DNA of 64,000 bases from AP-15 sp963747735 (GCA_963747735.1 CAVVGE010000025.1:44019-108018), one strand, 5' to 3'. Counted from the stretch's first letter, positions 27,349-37,008 are shown. A program made the numbers and translations. Notes: generated by a model not told the origin, from the letters alone.

Positions 27349-28227
27349 TCAATGCGCATCGGGCCATCCCTCCTGCGCGGCCCGGGCGAGGGCGCAAAAT
27401 TCCTCGACCGAGAGCTCTTCGGCGCGTGCGGTAGACGCCACCCCGGCGCGTTCGAGCAGTTCCATGGGAGGCAGGCCGAGGGTGGCGAGGCTCGACCGCA
27501 GCATCTTGCGGCGCTGGCCGAAGGCGGCGGCGGCGACCCGTTCGAGCGTTGCCTTCGACGCGGGCGCGAGCGGCGCGGCGCGCGGACGGATGGCGACGAC
27601 GCTGGAGGTGACTTTGGGTGGCGGCACAAAGGCGCGCGCCGGCACGTCGAACAGGATGCGCGGCTCGGCCAGCCATTGGACCATCACCGAAAGCCGCCCA
27701 TAGGCTTTGCTGCGGGGTAGGGCGGTGAGGCGCAGCGCGACCTCGCGCTGAAACATCAAGGTCAGGCTTTCGAATTCGCCGATCCGGCCGAGCCAGCCGA
27801 GCAGCAGCGCCGTGGCGATGTTGTAGGGCAGGTTGGCGACGATTTTGCGCGGCGGCTGGGACAGCGCCGCCGGGTCGATTGTCAGCGCATCGCCGGCGAC
27901 CACCTCCAGCCGGCCGGGATAGGCGGCGCCGAGAGCCGAGAGGGCGGCGAGACAGGCCGGGTCGCGCTCGATCGCGACCACGCGGCGAGCCCCCGCCGCG
28001 AGCAACGCCCGCGTCAACCCGCCGGGGCCTGCCCCGATCTCGACGATATCGGCCGGTTCGAGCGCGCCGGCGGCACGGGCGATGCGCGCAGTCAGATTCA
28101 GGTCGAACAGAAAATTCTGGCCGAGGCTTTTGCGCGGGCGCACGCCGTAGCGGGCGACGGCCTCGCGCAGCGAGGGCAGCGCGGTCGCGGCCGGCGCCTC
28201 AGGCGGCAGCGCGCCGCCTCGCCGCAA
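27349..28227 (-). CDS. rsmA: 16S rRNA dimethyladenosine transferase RsmA
   Basis: Dimethylates the two adjacent adenosines of the 3'-terminal hairpin of 16S rRNA. Motifs: RKSLGQNFLFD, SAM site DIVEIGAGPGGLTRALL, acidic VVAIERDPACL, catalytic NLPYNIATALL, and FVPPPKVTSSVVAIRP. The apparent start is a TTG overlapping the end of pdxA by 29 bases; no ATG is near, so the exact start is uncertain. Its place after surA-pdxA is the usual alphaproteobacterial order. Confidence 0.95.
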   Translation of the reverse strand: MRRGGALPPEAPAATALPSLREAVARYGVRPRKSLGQNFLFDLNLTARIARAAGALEPADIVEIGAGPGGLTRALLAAGARRVVAIERDPACLAALSALGAAYPGRLEVVAGDALTIDPAALSQPPRKIVANLPYNIATALLLGWLGRIGEFESLTLMFQREVALRLTALPRSKAYGRLSVMVQWLAEPRILFDVPARAFVPPPKVTSSVVAIRPRAAPLAPASKATLERVAAAAFGQRRKMLRSSLATLGLPPMELLERAGVASTARAEELSVEEFCALARAAQEGWPDAH

Positions 28228-29197
28228 GCTCGGCCGCCAGCCGCAGCGCCGCGATCAGGCTCTGGGCGCGCGCGATGCCCTGGCCGGCGATGGCGAACGC
28301 CGTGCCGTGGTCGGGCGAGGTGCGCACAAAAGGCAGCCCGAGGGTCACGTTGACGCCGCCATCGAAATCGATCGTCTTGATCGGGATCAGCGCCTGGTCG
28401 TGATACATGCACAGCGCCGCGTCGTAATCCTGCCGCGCCGCCGCGTGAAACATCGTGTCGGCGGCGAGCGGCCCGCGCGCGTCGATCCCCGCGCGCTGCA
28501 ATTCGGCAACGGCCGGGCCGACGATCTCGATCTCTTCACGGCCGAGGCCGCCCAACTCGCCGGCATGCGGGTTGAGCCCGGCAACCGCGAGGACCGGATC
28601 GGCAACACCGAAATCGCGGCGCAAGGCCGCCGCGGCCACCCGGCCGGCATGAACGATTTTTGCCGCGTCGAGCGCTTCGACCGCGCGGCGCAGCGCCAGG
28701 TGGATCGTCACCGGCACGACGCGCAGCTCCGGGCACACCAGCATCATTACCGGCGCTGCGGCGCTGCCGGCGAGCTCGGCCAAAAATTCGGTATGTCCCG
28801 GATAGCCAAACCCGGCGCGATAAAGGCTGTCCTTGTGGATCGGATTGGTGACGACCGCCGCCGCGCGGCCGGCGACGACATCGGCGACCGCGGCGCGGAT
28901 CGCGCCGATAACGGCCGGCGCGTCAGCCGGATCGGGATGCCCCGGCTGCCCGCGCAGCGGCCGGCCGATCGGCGCTACCGGAAGCGCCTCGGCAAAGACC
29001 GCCGGCGCCTCCTCGGGTGCTTCGATCGGCCGAACCCGCACCGCCCAGCCGAGACGCTGCGCCAGGGCTGCGATGCGCGCGGGATCGTCGATCAAATAAA
29101 ACGCCGGGACCCCGTCGCCGCGGGCACGCCACGCTTTCAGCGCGATTTCGCCGCCGATCCCGGCCGGCTCTCCGATCGTCAGAGCGAGCGGCAGCAA
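28199..29197 (-). CDS. pdxA: 4-hydroxythreonine-4-phosphate dehydrogenase
   Basis: Pyridoxal-phosphate biosynthesis: oxidises 4-phosphohydroxythreonine. Family motifs: LALTIGEPAGIGGEI at the N-terminus, VVTNPIHKDSLYRAGFGYPG, metal ligands in HTEFLAEL, LNPHAGELGGLGREEIEI and LCMYHDQALIPIKTIDFDGG, then TLGLPFVRTSPDHGTAFAIA. The apparent TTG start sits three bases after the surA stop, implying translational coupling. Confidence 0.95.
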   Translation of the reverse strand: MLPLALTIGEPAGIGGEIALKAWRARGDGVPAFYLIDDPARIAALAQRLGWAVRVRPIEAPEEAPAVFAEALPVAPIGRPLRGQPGHPDPADAPAVIGAIRAAVADVVAGRAAAVVTNPIHKDSLYRAGFGYPGHTEFLAELAGSAAAPVMMLVCPELRVVPVTIHLALRRAVEALDAAKIVHAGRVAAAALRRDFGVADPVLAVAGLNPHAGELGGLGREEIEIVGPAVAELQRAGIDARGPLAADTMFHAAARQDYDAALCMYHDQALIPIKTIDFDGGVNVTLGLPFVRTSPDHGTAFAIAGQGIARAQSLIAALRLAAELAARRRAAA

Positions 29198-29200
29198 GAC

Positions 29201-30574
29201 CTATACCCTGACATCGACAAAGGCGGCGCGGCGCAAATCGCGCAAATATCGACGTGCCAGGATGTCGAGCCGCTGACGCATCAGGGCTTCGGCGACCTCG
29301 TCGCGGGTGGGCGCGGCCGCAGCGGCTGCTTGGCCGGCCTCGGCCTTGCTGCACACCATGATCACGCCGACCCCGTTTTTTTCGACGATCGGCTGCGAGA
29401 CCTGCCCAACCCCGAGCCCCAGCACCATGCTGCGCATCGCCGGCGAGATCTGAGACAGGCGCACATCGCCTTCGCTCGAAAGCTGGGGCGCCCGCTCCTT
29501 GCCGATGCGCAGCATGTCCGGGCAATTCTTCGCCTGCTGCCGAGCGGTTTCAGCTTCTGCCAGCGCCGCCCTGCGCTGGGTTTCGCTCGCCTGCGCGGGC
29601 AGCGGGAACACCACCTGCACGATGTGCAGCGTAGTGTCTTGCTTGCCGGCGCCAGCGCCGGCGCCGTGCGCGTCGCGCCGGTCGAGCACGAGCAGCAGGT
29701 AATACCCGGCCGGTGTGCGGATCGGCGGCGACAACTGGCCCGGCTGCATCTGCGCCACCGCCTTGGCCAATTCCGGGGTCAGCGCTTCGGGGCGGATCCA
29801 GCCGAGATCGCCGCCGACCGCAGCGGTCGCCGATTGCGAAAATTGCTGGGCCACGGCGGAAAAGCGCGCACCTTGCTTCATCTGATCGGTCAGCCGCAGC
29901 GCCAGCTGGCGCACCTCGTCGTCCTGCTGCGGGTTGTCGACCGCAAGAAAGATTTCGGCCACTCGGGTTTGCGGCTCGCCCGCGCTCTGCTTGAGCCGTT
30001 TCAACGCATCGTCGATCTCCTCGTCCGAGACCGGGTTGACCTCGGCCGCCTGCTGACGCACCAGCTTGGTCCACACGATCGATGCCGTCAGCTGGTCGGT
30101 AAGCGCGCTAAGCTCGATCCCCTTGGTTTTGAGCACCGCCTCGAGCTGCTCCGCTTCCATATGATTTTGCTTGGCGATAGAAGCCACCGCCTTTTTGAGC
30201 TCATCGGCGGTGGCGACGATGTTTTTGTGCTTGGCCTCCTGCATCTGCAGCTTTTCGTCGATCATCGTGCGCAGCACTTGCGCAGCGACACGCTTGCGGG
30301 TGTCGAGCGAATCGGTGAGCCCGGTCGACAGCAAGACCATCTTGATCCGCGAATCGAGGTCGGCGACCGAGATCACTTCGTCGTTGACGACCGCGGCGAT
30401 GCGCATTTCGGCATATTGTCCGGGCGGCGGCGCGGGCGGCCCCGGCGGGTGCGCCGCGACCTGGCGGGTCCGAGGCACCGGCGCGTCGGCGGCACCGGCG
30501 GCCAGCGCAACGCCGCCCAGACCGAGCAAAACCGCACCAAGCAAAACCGCACCGAGCAAAAAAAACAGCCGCAT
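29201..30574 (-). CDS. surA: Periplasmic chaperone/peptidyl-prolyl isomerase SurA
   Basis: 457 residues. A signal peptide with repeated LLGAV units is followed by a SurA N-terminal domain (EMRIAAVVNDEVISVADLDS, TRKRVAAQVLRTMIDEKLQM) and two parvulin-type PPIase regions (ARFSAVAQQFSQSATAAVGG-DLGWI, LSSEGDVRLSQISPAM). It escorts outer-membrane beta-barrels, including LptD encoded directly upstream in the same operon. The sequence encoding the signal peptide contains 15-bp tandem repeats at 30521-30565. Confidence 0.92.
   Translation of the reverse strand: MRLFFLLGAVLLGAVLLGLGGVALAAGAADAPVPRTRQVAAHPPGPPAPPPGQYAEMRIAAVVNDEVISVADLDSRIKMVLLSTGLTDSLDTRKRVAAQVLRTMIDEKLQMQEAKHKNIVATADELKKAVASIAKQNHMEAEQLEAVLKTKGIELSALTDQLTASIVWTKLVRQQAAEVNPVSDEEIDDALKRLKQSAGEPQTRVAEIFLAVDNPQQDDEVRQLALRLTDQMKQGARFSAVAQQFSQSATAAVGGDLGWIRPEALTPELAKAVAQMQPGQLSPPIRTPAGYYLLLVLDRRDAHGAGAGAGKQDTTLHIVQVVFPLPAQASETQRRAALAEAETARQQAKNCPDMLRIGKERAPQLSSEGDVRLSQISPAMRSMVLGLGVGQVSQPIVEKNGVGVIMVCSKAEAGQAAAAAAPTRDEVAEALMRQRLDILARRYLRDLRRAAFVDVRV
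30521..30565 (-). repeat. 15-bp tandem repeats in the surA signal peptide
   Basis: ACCGAGCAAAACCGC (30521-30535), ACCAAGCAAAACCGC (30536-30550) and a diverged third unit. They encode the repeated pentapeptide of the signal-peptide core. Confidence 0.8.
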
Positions 30575-30627
30575 GCCGCTGCCTCCGCAGCACCGAGATT
30601 ACACCCCTCGTTCGATCCTTGTCGCTG

Positions 30628-30734
30628 CCGATCCGGGTCATCGGCCCGATCCGGGTCATCGGCCCGATCCGGGTCATCGGCCCGATCCGGTCATCGGCCC
30701 GATCCGGATCATTGGCCCGATCCGGATCATTGGC
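30628..30734. repeat. 18-bp tandem array between surA and lptD
   Basis: Six units of CCGATCCGGGTCATCGGC type starting at 30628, 30646, 30664, 30682 (one base short), 30699 and 30717; the last two carry GGATCATTGG. Each unit contains the inverted pair CCGAT...ATCGG. The array begins within the lptD stop region (stop at 30727-30729) and fills most of the 152-bp gap before surA. No spacers, so it is not a CRISPR. Confidence 0.9.
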
Positions 30735-33075
30735 TCGGGCCGCCGCCGAACGATGCGACGTTGCCGCCGATCTCGCCCAAATTTTTAAACACGACGCTGA
30801 ACAGCACCGACACGCCCGGCGACACCGCTCCGGTGCGGATCCCCGACTGGGTTATCGCGGCGACAAAGGCCAGGCATTCGTCCTGATACATCGCCGACAG
30901 CGAGGCATAGAGGCTGGCGCTGCTCGATTCCGGCGTCAAGACCCCGTTGACGACGTTGTCGCTGTTGGTGAGGTTGAGCGTCTCGGTGCCTTGCAGCGAC
31001 CAGTATCGTGTCAGCTTTGTCGTGACGATAAAGGAAAGCTGCTCCTGCTTGCCGTAGAGCACGGTCTGGCCGGTCGCCGGGTTGGTCACGACCTCGCTCT
31101 GCAATTGCGCCGGGACCAGGATAAAGCTGGTGCTGACCCGCAGATTGGGCGGTCCGGCGCTGAGCGAGACCTGCTGCCCGCGGTAGGCCAAGGTGCTGCC
31201 GTCGAGGCGGAAGCGATAGATCAGGTCGAGATAGCTGTTGGGTGAAAGCACGACGCGCCCGACCACATCGGACAGCCGCTTTTCGGCGCCCGACCCCGGC
31301 GGCAGAAACGGGTTGGTCTCGGCCCGGTAGCTCTGGCCGATCAGCGCGCGATAGCTGCCGCCGCTGCTGTCGTAGATACCGAACTTGCCGCCGTAATCGA
31401 CCCGCTGCCCGGTGTCGAGGATGTCGTAGCCGGCCAAGCGGTCGGCGCGAAACAGATCGAAATCGTCATATTGGAAGGCGAGGCTGTCCTCGTCCGGGAT
31501 CTTGCGCTGGTTGCCGCCATTGGGTGCGGCATAGGTCGCGACGATCGGCTCGATCCAAGGTGTTACGTCGGAGCCGCGGCGGATCAGCGGATAGCTCCAT
31601 TGCAGCCCGACTTGCGGGTATACGCGCCCGGTCAGAAAGTTGGTGGCGATCGGTTCGGCGGGCGGCGCGCCGTCGACCGGGAAATACGCCGACGGCAGGC
31701 CGGGGTTCGACAGCGGGCTCAGATTGTTCACCGAATAGCCGTCGCCGCGAAAGCTGGCGGAGAAGTTGTACTGCCCGCCGATCCCGTCGCGAAAGGTGCG
31801 GTCCCACTCCGAGCCGAGCGACAACCGGCGGGTCTGCGTGCCCACCTCGCGGATGATATTGAGAATATTGGCATTCAGGTTCCAGCGGCCACCGAGCTCG
31901 TCGGGCTCGCTCTGCCAGTTGCGGTTGGCGACCGGGAGCACGATCGGCTGCGTCGAATCGCCGAGGCCCGGCAGCAGCGGCTGAAACATGTAGGTGTCGA
32001 TGTCGGTCGACGCCCGCCGCTCGAAGCCTTGGAGATAGCCACGGCTGATCTCGGCGTTCAGCAGCGGGTTGCCAAAGCCGAATTGCAGCAGATAGCTCTG
32101 ATCGGAGACCCGCTGGATATCGAGCCCGGCGCGATAGGTATCGCTCAGATCGAACGTGCTGTGCTCGTCGATGTTGCCGCGCAGCTCCTTTCCCGAGCTG
32201 GCGCCGGCGGTATCGGGATTGCTGTAGTTGAGGCTGCCGATCGCATCGAGCTCGCCGTTGCCGAAGCGCTCCCGGTATTCCGCCCCGAGGACCGGGCCGG
32301 CCAAGGTGGTGAGCCGCGGCGCCAAGGTCAAATCCTTGTCCGGGCCGAGCACCAGGAAATAAGGGAGCGTTATGTGCGCCCCGACGTTGTTGGAGCCGCC
32401 AAAGGAGGGAGCGAGAAAACCGCTGGCGCGTTTTACCGAGGGGTCGGGCGTCGAGATGTATGGCGCATAAAATATCGGCCAGCCGTCCAGCTCCATAACG
32501 GCATCGCGGAACTCGACAATCTTCATGCTCTTGTCATGGTCGATCTCGCGGGCCGCGAGCTGCCATGCCGGCGGTGCGCTCGGGTCGCTTTTGCACAAGT
32601 CGCAGGGCGAATAGACGGCGCGGCGCAGCTCGGTCCGGTTGCCGTTGGTGCGCCGGGCGGTGTTGGCGGCGAGACGCGAACGGTCGGACAACAGCATGCG
32701 CACATTCTTGGCGAAACCCTCGTTCATCGCATCGCGCAGCTCGAGGTAGTCGCTGAACAGAATTTCGCCCGTCGGCTGCGACAGGCTGACATGCCCTGCG
32801 GCGGTGATCGTGTCGGTGCGCTGGTTGTAGGTGACCGTGTCGGCAAGCAGGATTTTGCCGTTCTGCGAGATCTCGACGTGGCCGCGGGCAACCGTCAGCG
32901 CCAAATCCTCGTCGTATTCAACCTCGTCGGCGCGAAAGACGACGGGCGCGTTGCTGTTGGCCCGGCGCGTCTCGCCGTGTCCCAGCTGGGCGCCCGCCGG
33001 ACCCGCGACGGCGGCGCAGGCGAGCCCGAGGGCCGCGGCCAAGACGAGCCGTCGCCAGGCCCCCCGATCCGGCAT
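30727..33075 (-). CDS. lptD: LPS-assembly outer-membrane protein LptD
   Basis: 782 residues. Signal peptide (LVLAAALGLACAAVAGPAGA), periplasmic OstA/LptA-like jellyroll (VVFRADEVEYDEDLALTVAR, ILLADTVTYNQRTDTITAAG, LFSDYLELRDAMNEGFAKNV), a CDLC cysteine pair, then the large beta-barrel domain. It inserts LPS into the outer leaflet. ATG at 33075 overlaps the lptG stop (TGATG); the longer upstream frame is inside lptG. The last residues are formed by the 18-bp tandem array, which may have altered the C-terminus: outer-membrane barrels usually end in an aromatic residue, and this one ends GGGPSQ after SFG. Confidence 0.92.
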   Translation of the reverse strand: MPDRGAWRRLVLAAALGLACAAVAGPAGAQLGHGETRRANSNAPVVFRADEVEYDEDLALTVARGHVEISQNGKILLADTVTYNQRTDTITAAGHVSLSQPTGEILFSDYLELRDAMNEGFAKNVRMLLSDRSRLAANTARRTNGNRTELRRAVYSPCDLCKSDPSAPPAWQLAAREIDHDKSMKIVEFRDAVMELDGWPIFYAPYISTPDPSVKRASGFLAPSFGGSNNVGAHITLPYFLVLGPDKDLTLAPRLTTLAGPVLGAEYRERFGNGELDAIGSLNYSNPDTAGASSGKELRGNIDEHSTFDLSDTYRAGLDIQRVSDQSYLLQFGFGNPLLNAEISRGYLQGFERRASTDIDTYMFQPLLPGLGDSTQPIVLPVANRNWQSEPDELGGRWNLNANILNIIREVGTQTRRLSLGSEWDRTFRDGIGGQYNFSASFRGDGYSVNNLSPLSNPGLPSAYFPVDGAPPAEPIATNFLTGRVYPQVGLQWSYPLIRRGSDVTPWIEPIVATYAAPNGGNQRKIPDEDSLAFQYDDFDLFRADRLAGYDILDTGQRVDYGGKFGIYDSSGGSYRALIGQSYRAETNPFLPPGSGAEKRLSDVVGRVVLSPNSYLDLIYRFRLDGSTLAYRGQQVSLSAGPPNLRVSTSFILVPAQLQSEVVTNPATGQTVLYGKQEQLSFIVTTKLTRYWSLQGTETLNLTNSDNVVNGVLTPESSSASLYASLSAMYQDECLAFVAAITQSGIRTGAVSPGVSVLFSVVFKNLGEIGGNVASFGGGPSQ

Positions 33076-34178
33076 CAGCCGTCTTCCATATGGAGCAGCA
33101 TCGAGGCGCCGAAAATCAGGCTGACCCCGGTCGGGGTCCAGGCGGCGAGCGCGACCGGCACTTTCGCCGAAAGCCCGAGGGCAAAGACGATGTCGGACAG
33201 GACATACAGCGCAAACCCGCTGGCCACGCCGCCGACGATCATCAGCCGCACCCCGCCGCGCCGCTGCATGCGCAAGCTGAAGATCGCCGCCACCAGCACC
33301 ATCGCGCAGTACAAAAACGGCCGGGCGAGCAGAACGTCGAAATGCAGGCGATGGCGCTGCGCGGGAAATCCCGACTGCTCCAAGAGCGCGATGAACCCGG
33401 GCAGCTCCCAGAACGACATCGTGTCGGGCGAGGCAAAGCTTTCCTCGATCTTGCGCGGCGTCAGCTGGGTCTGCAGCCGCAGTGTCGCAAACGGCTGCGG
33501 CGGCTGGTCGGGGGACCAGCGGATCCCGTCTTCGATCAGCCACGCGCCGTCGGCGAGCCGCGCGGTGTGCGCATCGACGCGCGAGGTGAAGCGGCCGAGC
33601 CCGTCGAAATAGAACAGCGTCACGTCATCGAGGCGCAAATTCGGCGAAGCCAGCTTGTCCGCATGAATGATGACCTGATTGCCGGCGGCGTCGCTTTGCC
33701 GAAGCCACAGCCCGGCGCTCGACAGCGACGGCGCGTCGGAGGATTGGCGCAAAATCCGGGCGTCGAGCTTTTCGTAGGCCGCCTCGGACAGCGAAGCGAT
33801 CGGGTTGAACACGGTGACCGCGAAAATGCCGACCAGCAACGCGGTCAGCACGGCCGGGGCCAGGAATTGCCATACCGAGATCCCGGCCGCGCGCGCGACG
33901 ACCAGCTCGTTGTTCCGCGTCAGCCGCCAGAATGCGAGCATCGTGCCGAACAGGATCGCAAACGGCAGCACCTCCTGCGCAGTTTGCGGCAGCTGGAGGA
34001 TCGCCATCTCGAACAGCAGCGCCAATGTCGCTTGCGCTTTGACGCCACCGCGCCGGATCAGCTCGATATAGTCGAGCAGAAAGGTAACCACCGCCATCGC
34101 CGCGAAAACGCCGCAGAACCACAGGAAGAACTGGCGCGCGATGTAGGTGGAAAGGGTCCTGGCAAGCTGCACCGGCAA
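33075..34178 (-). CDS. lptG: LPS export ABC transporter permease LptG
   Basis: 367 residues with the YjgP/YjgQ fold: N-terminal membrane segments (FLWFCGVFAAMAVVTFLLDY), a periplasmic jellyroll domain and three C-terminal helices (PFLYCAMVLVAAIFSLRMQR, GGVASGFALYVLSDIVFALG). The motif AAGISVWQFLAPA follows a coupling helix. It pairs with LptF to pull LPS from the inner membrane. Apparent TTG start at 34178, 19 bases after lptF. Confidence 0.93.
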   Translation of the reverse strand: MPVQLARTLSTYIARQFFLWFCGVFAAMAVVTFLLDYIELIRRGGVKAQATLALLFEMAILQLPQTAQEVLPFAILFGTMLAFWRLTRNNELVVARAAGISVWQFLAPAVLTALLVGIFAVTVFNPIASLSEAAYEKLDARILRQSSDAPSLSSAGLWLRQSDAAGNQVIIHADKLASPNLRLDDVTLFYFDGLGRFTSRVDAHTARLADGAWLIEDGIRWSPDQPPQPFATLRLQTQLTPRKIEESFASPDTMSFWELPGFIALLEQSGFPAQRHRLHFDVLLARPFLYCAMVLVAAIFSLRMQRRGGVRLMIVGGVASGFALYVLSDIVFALGLSAKVPVALAAWTPTGVSLIFGASMLLHMEDG

Positions 34179-34197
34179 CGGCTCCCGATCGCCGTCT

Positions 34198-35325
34198 TCA
34201 GCGCCCGCGACCGGCCGCGATGGCCGGCAGCCAACCGCCGATCCTGATGCTGCTTTGCGCCAGGATTCCGGCCCCGATCAGCAACGGCAGCAGATCGGCC
34301 ACGTAGAGCAGCGGGATCGCTGCAGGGAAGCGGGCGGCAAGATCGTTGGCGCCGACCCCGATCAGCTCGAATAAAAACGCCACTCCGATCGCCAGGAAAA
34401 CGCGCTTGCTGTGTCCGCGGCGGTTGAACTCGCCCGGCAGCAGGCAGATCAGCGGTATCAGCGCCAGGCTGAAAGCCGAGAGCGGCACGACAATTCGCTG
34501 ATGCGCCTCGATCGCAAAGGCGTGACGCGAGGCGCGGTCCATGCCGGCAGGCGGAAACAGCAGCTCGTTCAAAAGACGCTCTTGGGGCTCGCGAAACCGG
34601 ACGCCCGGCGCGTCGTGCAGCGCGTCGAGGTCGAGCGTATACCGGTCGAAGGTCAACACCGAAAGCTTGTGCGCCTTCTTGTCGTATTGCTGCCGGTCGC
34701 CATTGACCATGACGATGCGCGAGCCGGACGGCATGTCGACAAAGGCGGCCCGCTCGGCGAGGATCGTGACCGGGCGCGTCGGGTCGCGATTGTCGTTGAT
34801 CAGCAGCCCGACGACCTCGCCATGCTCGTCGCGGTTGCGGATGTAGAAGGTGAGCTTGTCGGAGATCGTGGTAAAGGTCCCCTCCTGGATCAGGCTGGAG
34901 ACAAAGCGGTTGCGGATCTCGAATTGCAAATCCTTGAACGCCCGGTTCGCCATCGGGAGGAAATAAAGCGACAGGCTCATCAACACGAGAAAGGCGATCC
35001 CGGCCAAAATCAGCACGGGCTTGGCCAGCGCCAGCGGGCTCAACCCGGCCGAGCGCATGACGACGAGCTCGCTTTCGGCAGTCAGCCGGTTGAACGCGAA
35101 CAACACCGCGATGAACACGCCGATCGGCAGCACGATGTCGAGGAACCGCGGCAAGATCAGCACCGCGAGGTAAAGAAACACCTCGATCGACAGACCGCGG
35201 TTGACGATCAGATCGATAAGCCGCAGCGACTGCGCGAGCCAAACCGCGGCGCTGAGCGCTGCGGTGACGAACACCATGATGCCGAAGCATTGCCGCAGGA
35301 TGTAACGGTCGAGGGCCGTCATCAT
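34198..35325 (-). CDS. lptF: LPS export ABC transporter permease LptF
   Basis: 375 residues, YjgP/YjgQ family: LDRYILRQCFGIMVFVTAAL, VMRSAGLSPLALAKPVLILA (coupling helix), periplasmic segment with IRNRFVSSLIQEGTFTTISD and C-terminal helices (ALIPLICLLPGEFNRRGHSK). Heads the leftward lptF-lptG-lptD-surA-pdxA-rsmA chain. Start could be Met1 or Met2. Divergent from pepA. Confidence 0.93.
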   Translation of the reverse strand: MMTALDRYILRQCFGIMVFVTAALSAAVWLAQSLRLIDLIVNRGLSIEVFLYLAVLILPRFLDIVLPIGVFIAVLFAFNRLTAESELVVMRSAGLSPLALAKPVLILAGIAFLVLMSLSLYFLPMANRAFKDLQFEIRNRFVSSLIQEGTFTTISDKLTFYIRNRDEHGEVVGLLINDNRDPTRPVTILAERAAFVDMPSGSRIVMVNGDRQQYDKKAHKLSVLTFDRYTLDLDALHDAPGVRFREPQERLLNELLFPPAGMDRASRHAFAIEAHQRIVVPLSAFSLALIPLICLLPGEFNRRGHSKRVFLAIGVAFLFELIGVGANDLAARFPAAIPLLYVADLLPLLIGAGILAQSSIRIGGWLPAIAAGRGR

Positions 35326-35354
35326 GGCGGATCATAAAGCCTCGCGCCCCGCCC

Positions 35355-35410
35355 GGCCAGCAGCATCGCCGGCCAGCGGCATCGCCCCTAGCGGCATCGC
35401 CCCCAGCGGC
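35355..35410. repeat. 15-16-bp tandem repeats in the lptF-pepA intergenic region
   Basis: Three to four units of GGCCAGCGGCATCGCC type at about 35355-35370, 35371-35386, 35387-35401 and a diverged fourth, in the divergent promoter region. Confidence 0.75.
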
Positions 35411-35508
35411 GGGCTCTGGCGTCGCCCAAGCGCGCTGTCGTATTTTGTCGAGGGACCGAAGCCGGGATTTCCGGCGGTCCGATCGGCCAAATTTTTCGAG
35501 GCACAATC

Positions 35509-37005
35509 ATGAAGATCCGTTTTGCCGAGCCCGACCTGCCTGCGGCCGGCGCGGTCGTGGCGGGGGTGTGGGCAGAATCGGCGTTGACCCCATCGGCCAA
35601 ACGGCTCGACGAAGCCTCGGCCGGCGCGGTTTCGCGCGCGCTCGCCGCGTCGCCGCGCTTCGCCGGCAAAAAGGGCGAGCTGCTGACGATCCTCGCCCCG
35701 GCCGAGCTGCGAGCGAGCCGAATCGTCCTGGTCGGGCTCGGCAAAGCGGACGCGGCCGATGCCCGGTTGTACGAGGAGCTGGGCGGCAGGCTGGCGGCTC
35801 ATCTGAATGGCGGCGGCGAAACAGCAGCGACCGTTTTGATCGATCTCGGCGCCGGTGCGTCGATCGACGAGGCTGGCGCTGCGGCGCGGCTGGCGCTTGG
35901 CGCGAGCCTCAAATCCTATCGTTTCGCCAAGTACAAAACGAAGCAAAAACCCGAGCAGAAGCCGTCGCTCGAGCGCCTGACCCTGGCCACCACCGCCGCG
36001 GCCAAGGCCAAACGCGCCTATGCCCCGCTCGAAAAGACGGCGGCGGCGGTGGCGTTCACCCGCGACCTCGTCTCCGAGCCGCCCAACGTGATCTATCCCG
36101 AGACCTTGGCGGCGGCGGCCGAGACCTTGCGCGACCTCGGGGTCGAAGTCGAGGTTCTCGACCCCGACAAAATGCGCAAGCTCGGCATGAACGCGCTGCT
36201 CGGCGTGGCGCAAGGCAGCATCCGGCCGGCACGCCTCGTCACGATGGAGTGGCGCGGCGGGGATGCCGGCGATGCGCCGCTCGCCTTTATCGGCAAGGGC
36301 GTCACCTTCGACACCGGCGGGATCTCGATCAAGCCCGCCGCCGGCATGGCCGACATGAAATGGGACATGGCCGGGTCGGCCGTCGTCATCGGGCTGATCC
36401 GGTTGCTGGCCGCGCGCCGGGCCAAGGTCAACGCGGTCGGCGTCGTCGGCCTGGTCGAGAACATGCCCTCGGGGACGGCCCAGCGGCCGGGCGACATCGT
36501 CACCTCGATGTCGGGGCAAACCATCGAGATTTTGAACACCGACGCCGAAGGCCGCCTCGTGCTCGCCGATGCGTTGTGGCACTGCCAGGATAAGTTCAAG
36601 CCGCGGCTGATGATCGATCTGGCGACCCTGACCGGCGCCGTCATCGTCGCGCTCGGCCACCACCGCGCCGGGCTCTTTGCCAATGACGACGAGCTCGCCG
36701 CGCGGCTGATCGAGGCCGGCAAAGCGGTCGGCGAGGAGGTTTGGCGGCTGCCCCTGGCCGACAGCTACGACCGCGAGATCGACAGCGACGCCGCCGATGT
36801 CAAGAACATCGGCGGCCGCGCCGGCGGCAGCGTCGTCGCCGCGCAGTTTTTGCAGCGGTTTGTCAATGGAGTGCCCTGGGCGCATCTCGACATCGCGGGG
36901 ATGGCATGGTCGTCAAAGGACGCGCCGACCGTGCCCAAAGGCGCCACCGGCTTTGGCGTCCGCCTGCTCGACCATTTTGTCGCGCAGCATTACGAGCGGG
37001 ATTAG
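35509..37005 (+). CDS. pepA: Leucyl aminopeptidase (M17)
   Basis: 498-residue cytosolic metallo-aminopeptidase. The catalytic M17 signature NTDAEGRLVLADAL is present, with metal and substrate residues in FIGKGVTFDTGGISIKPAAG and MKWDMAGSAVVIGLIR. The N-terminal domain (ILAPAELRASRIVLVGLGKA) is standard. In some bacteria PepA also binds DNA in Xer recombination. Followed three bases later by holC. Confidence 0.95.
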   Translation: MKIRFAEPDLPAAGAVVAGVWAESALTPSAKRLDEASAGAVSRALAASPRFAGKKGELLTILAPAELRASRIVLVGLGKADAADARLYEELGGRLAAHLNGGGETAATVLIDLGAGASIDEAGAAARLALGASLKSYRFAKYKTKQKPEQKPSLERLTLATTAAAKAKRAYAPLEKTAAAVAFTRDLVSEPPNVIYPETLAAAAETLRDLGVEVEVLDPDKMRKLGMNALLGVAQGSIRPARLVTMEWRGGDAGDAPLAFIGKGVTFDTGGISIKPAAGMADMKWDMAGSAVVIGLIRLLAARRAKVNAVGVVGLVENMPSGTAQRPGDIVTSMSGQTIEILNTDAEGRLVLADALWHCQDKFKPRLMIDLATLTGAVIVALGHHRAGLFANDDELAARLIEAGKAVGEEVWRLPLADSYDREIDSDAADVKNIGGRAGGSVVAAQFLQRFVNGVPWAHLDIAGMAWSSKDAPTVPKGATGFGVRLLDHFVAQHYERD

Positions 37006-37008
37006 CGC

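Noticed and set aside
30628..30734. Possible CRISPR array
   Set aside because: Units are directly contiguous with no spacers, and no cas genes are present.
28307..30886. Long + strand open frame opposite pdxA/surA
   Set aside because: Antisense shadow of two conserved genes.
31471..33612. Long + strand open frame opposite lptD/lptG
   Set aside because: Antisense to confirmed genes; no recognisable motif.
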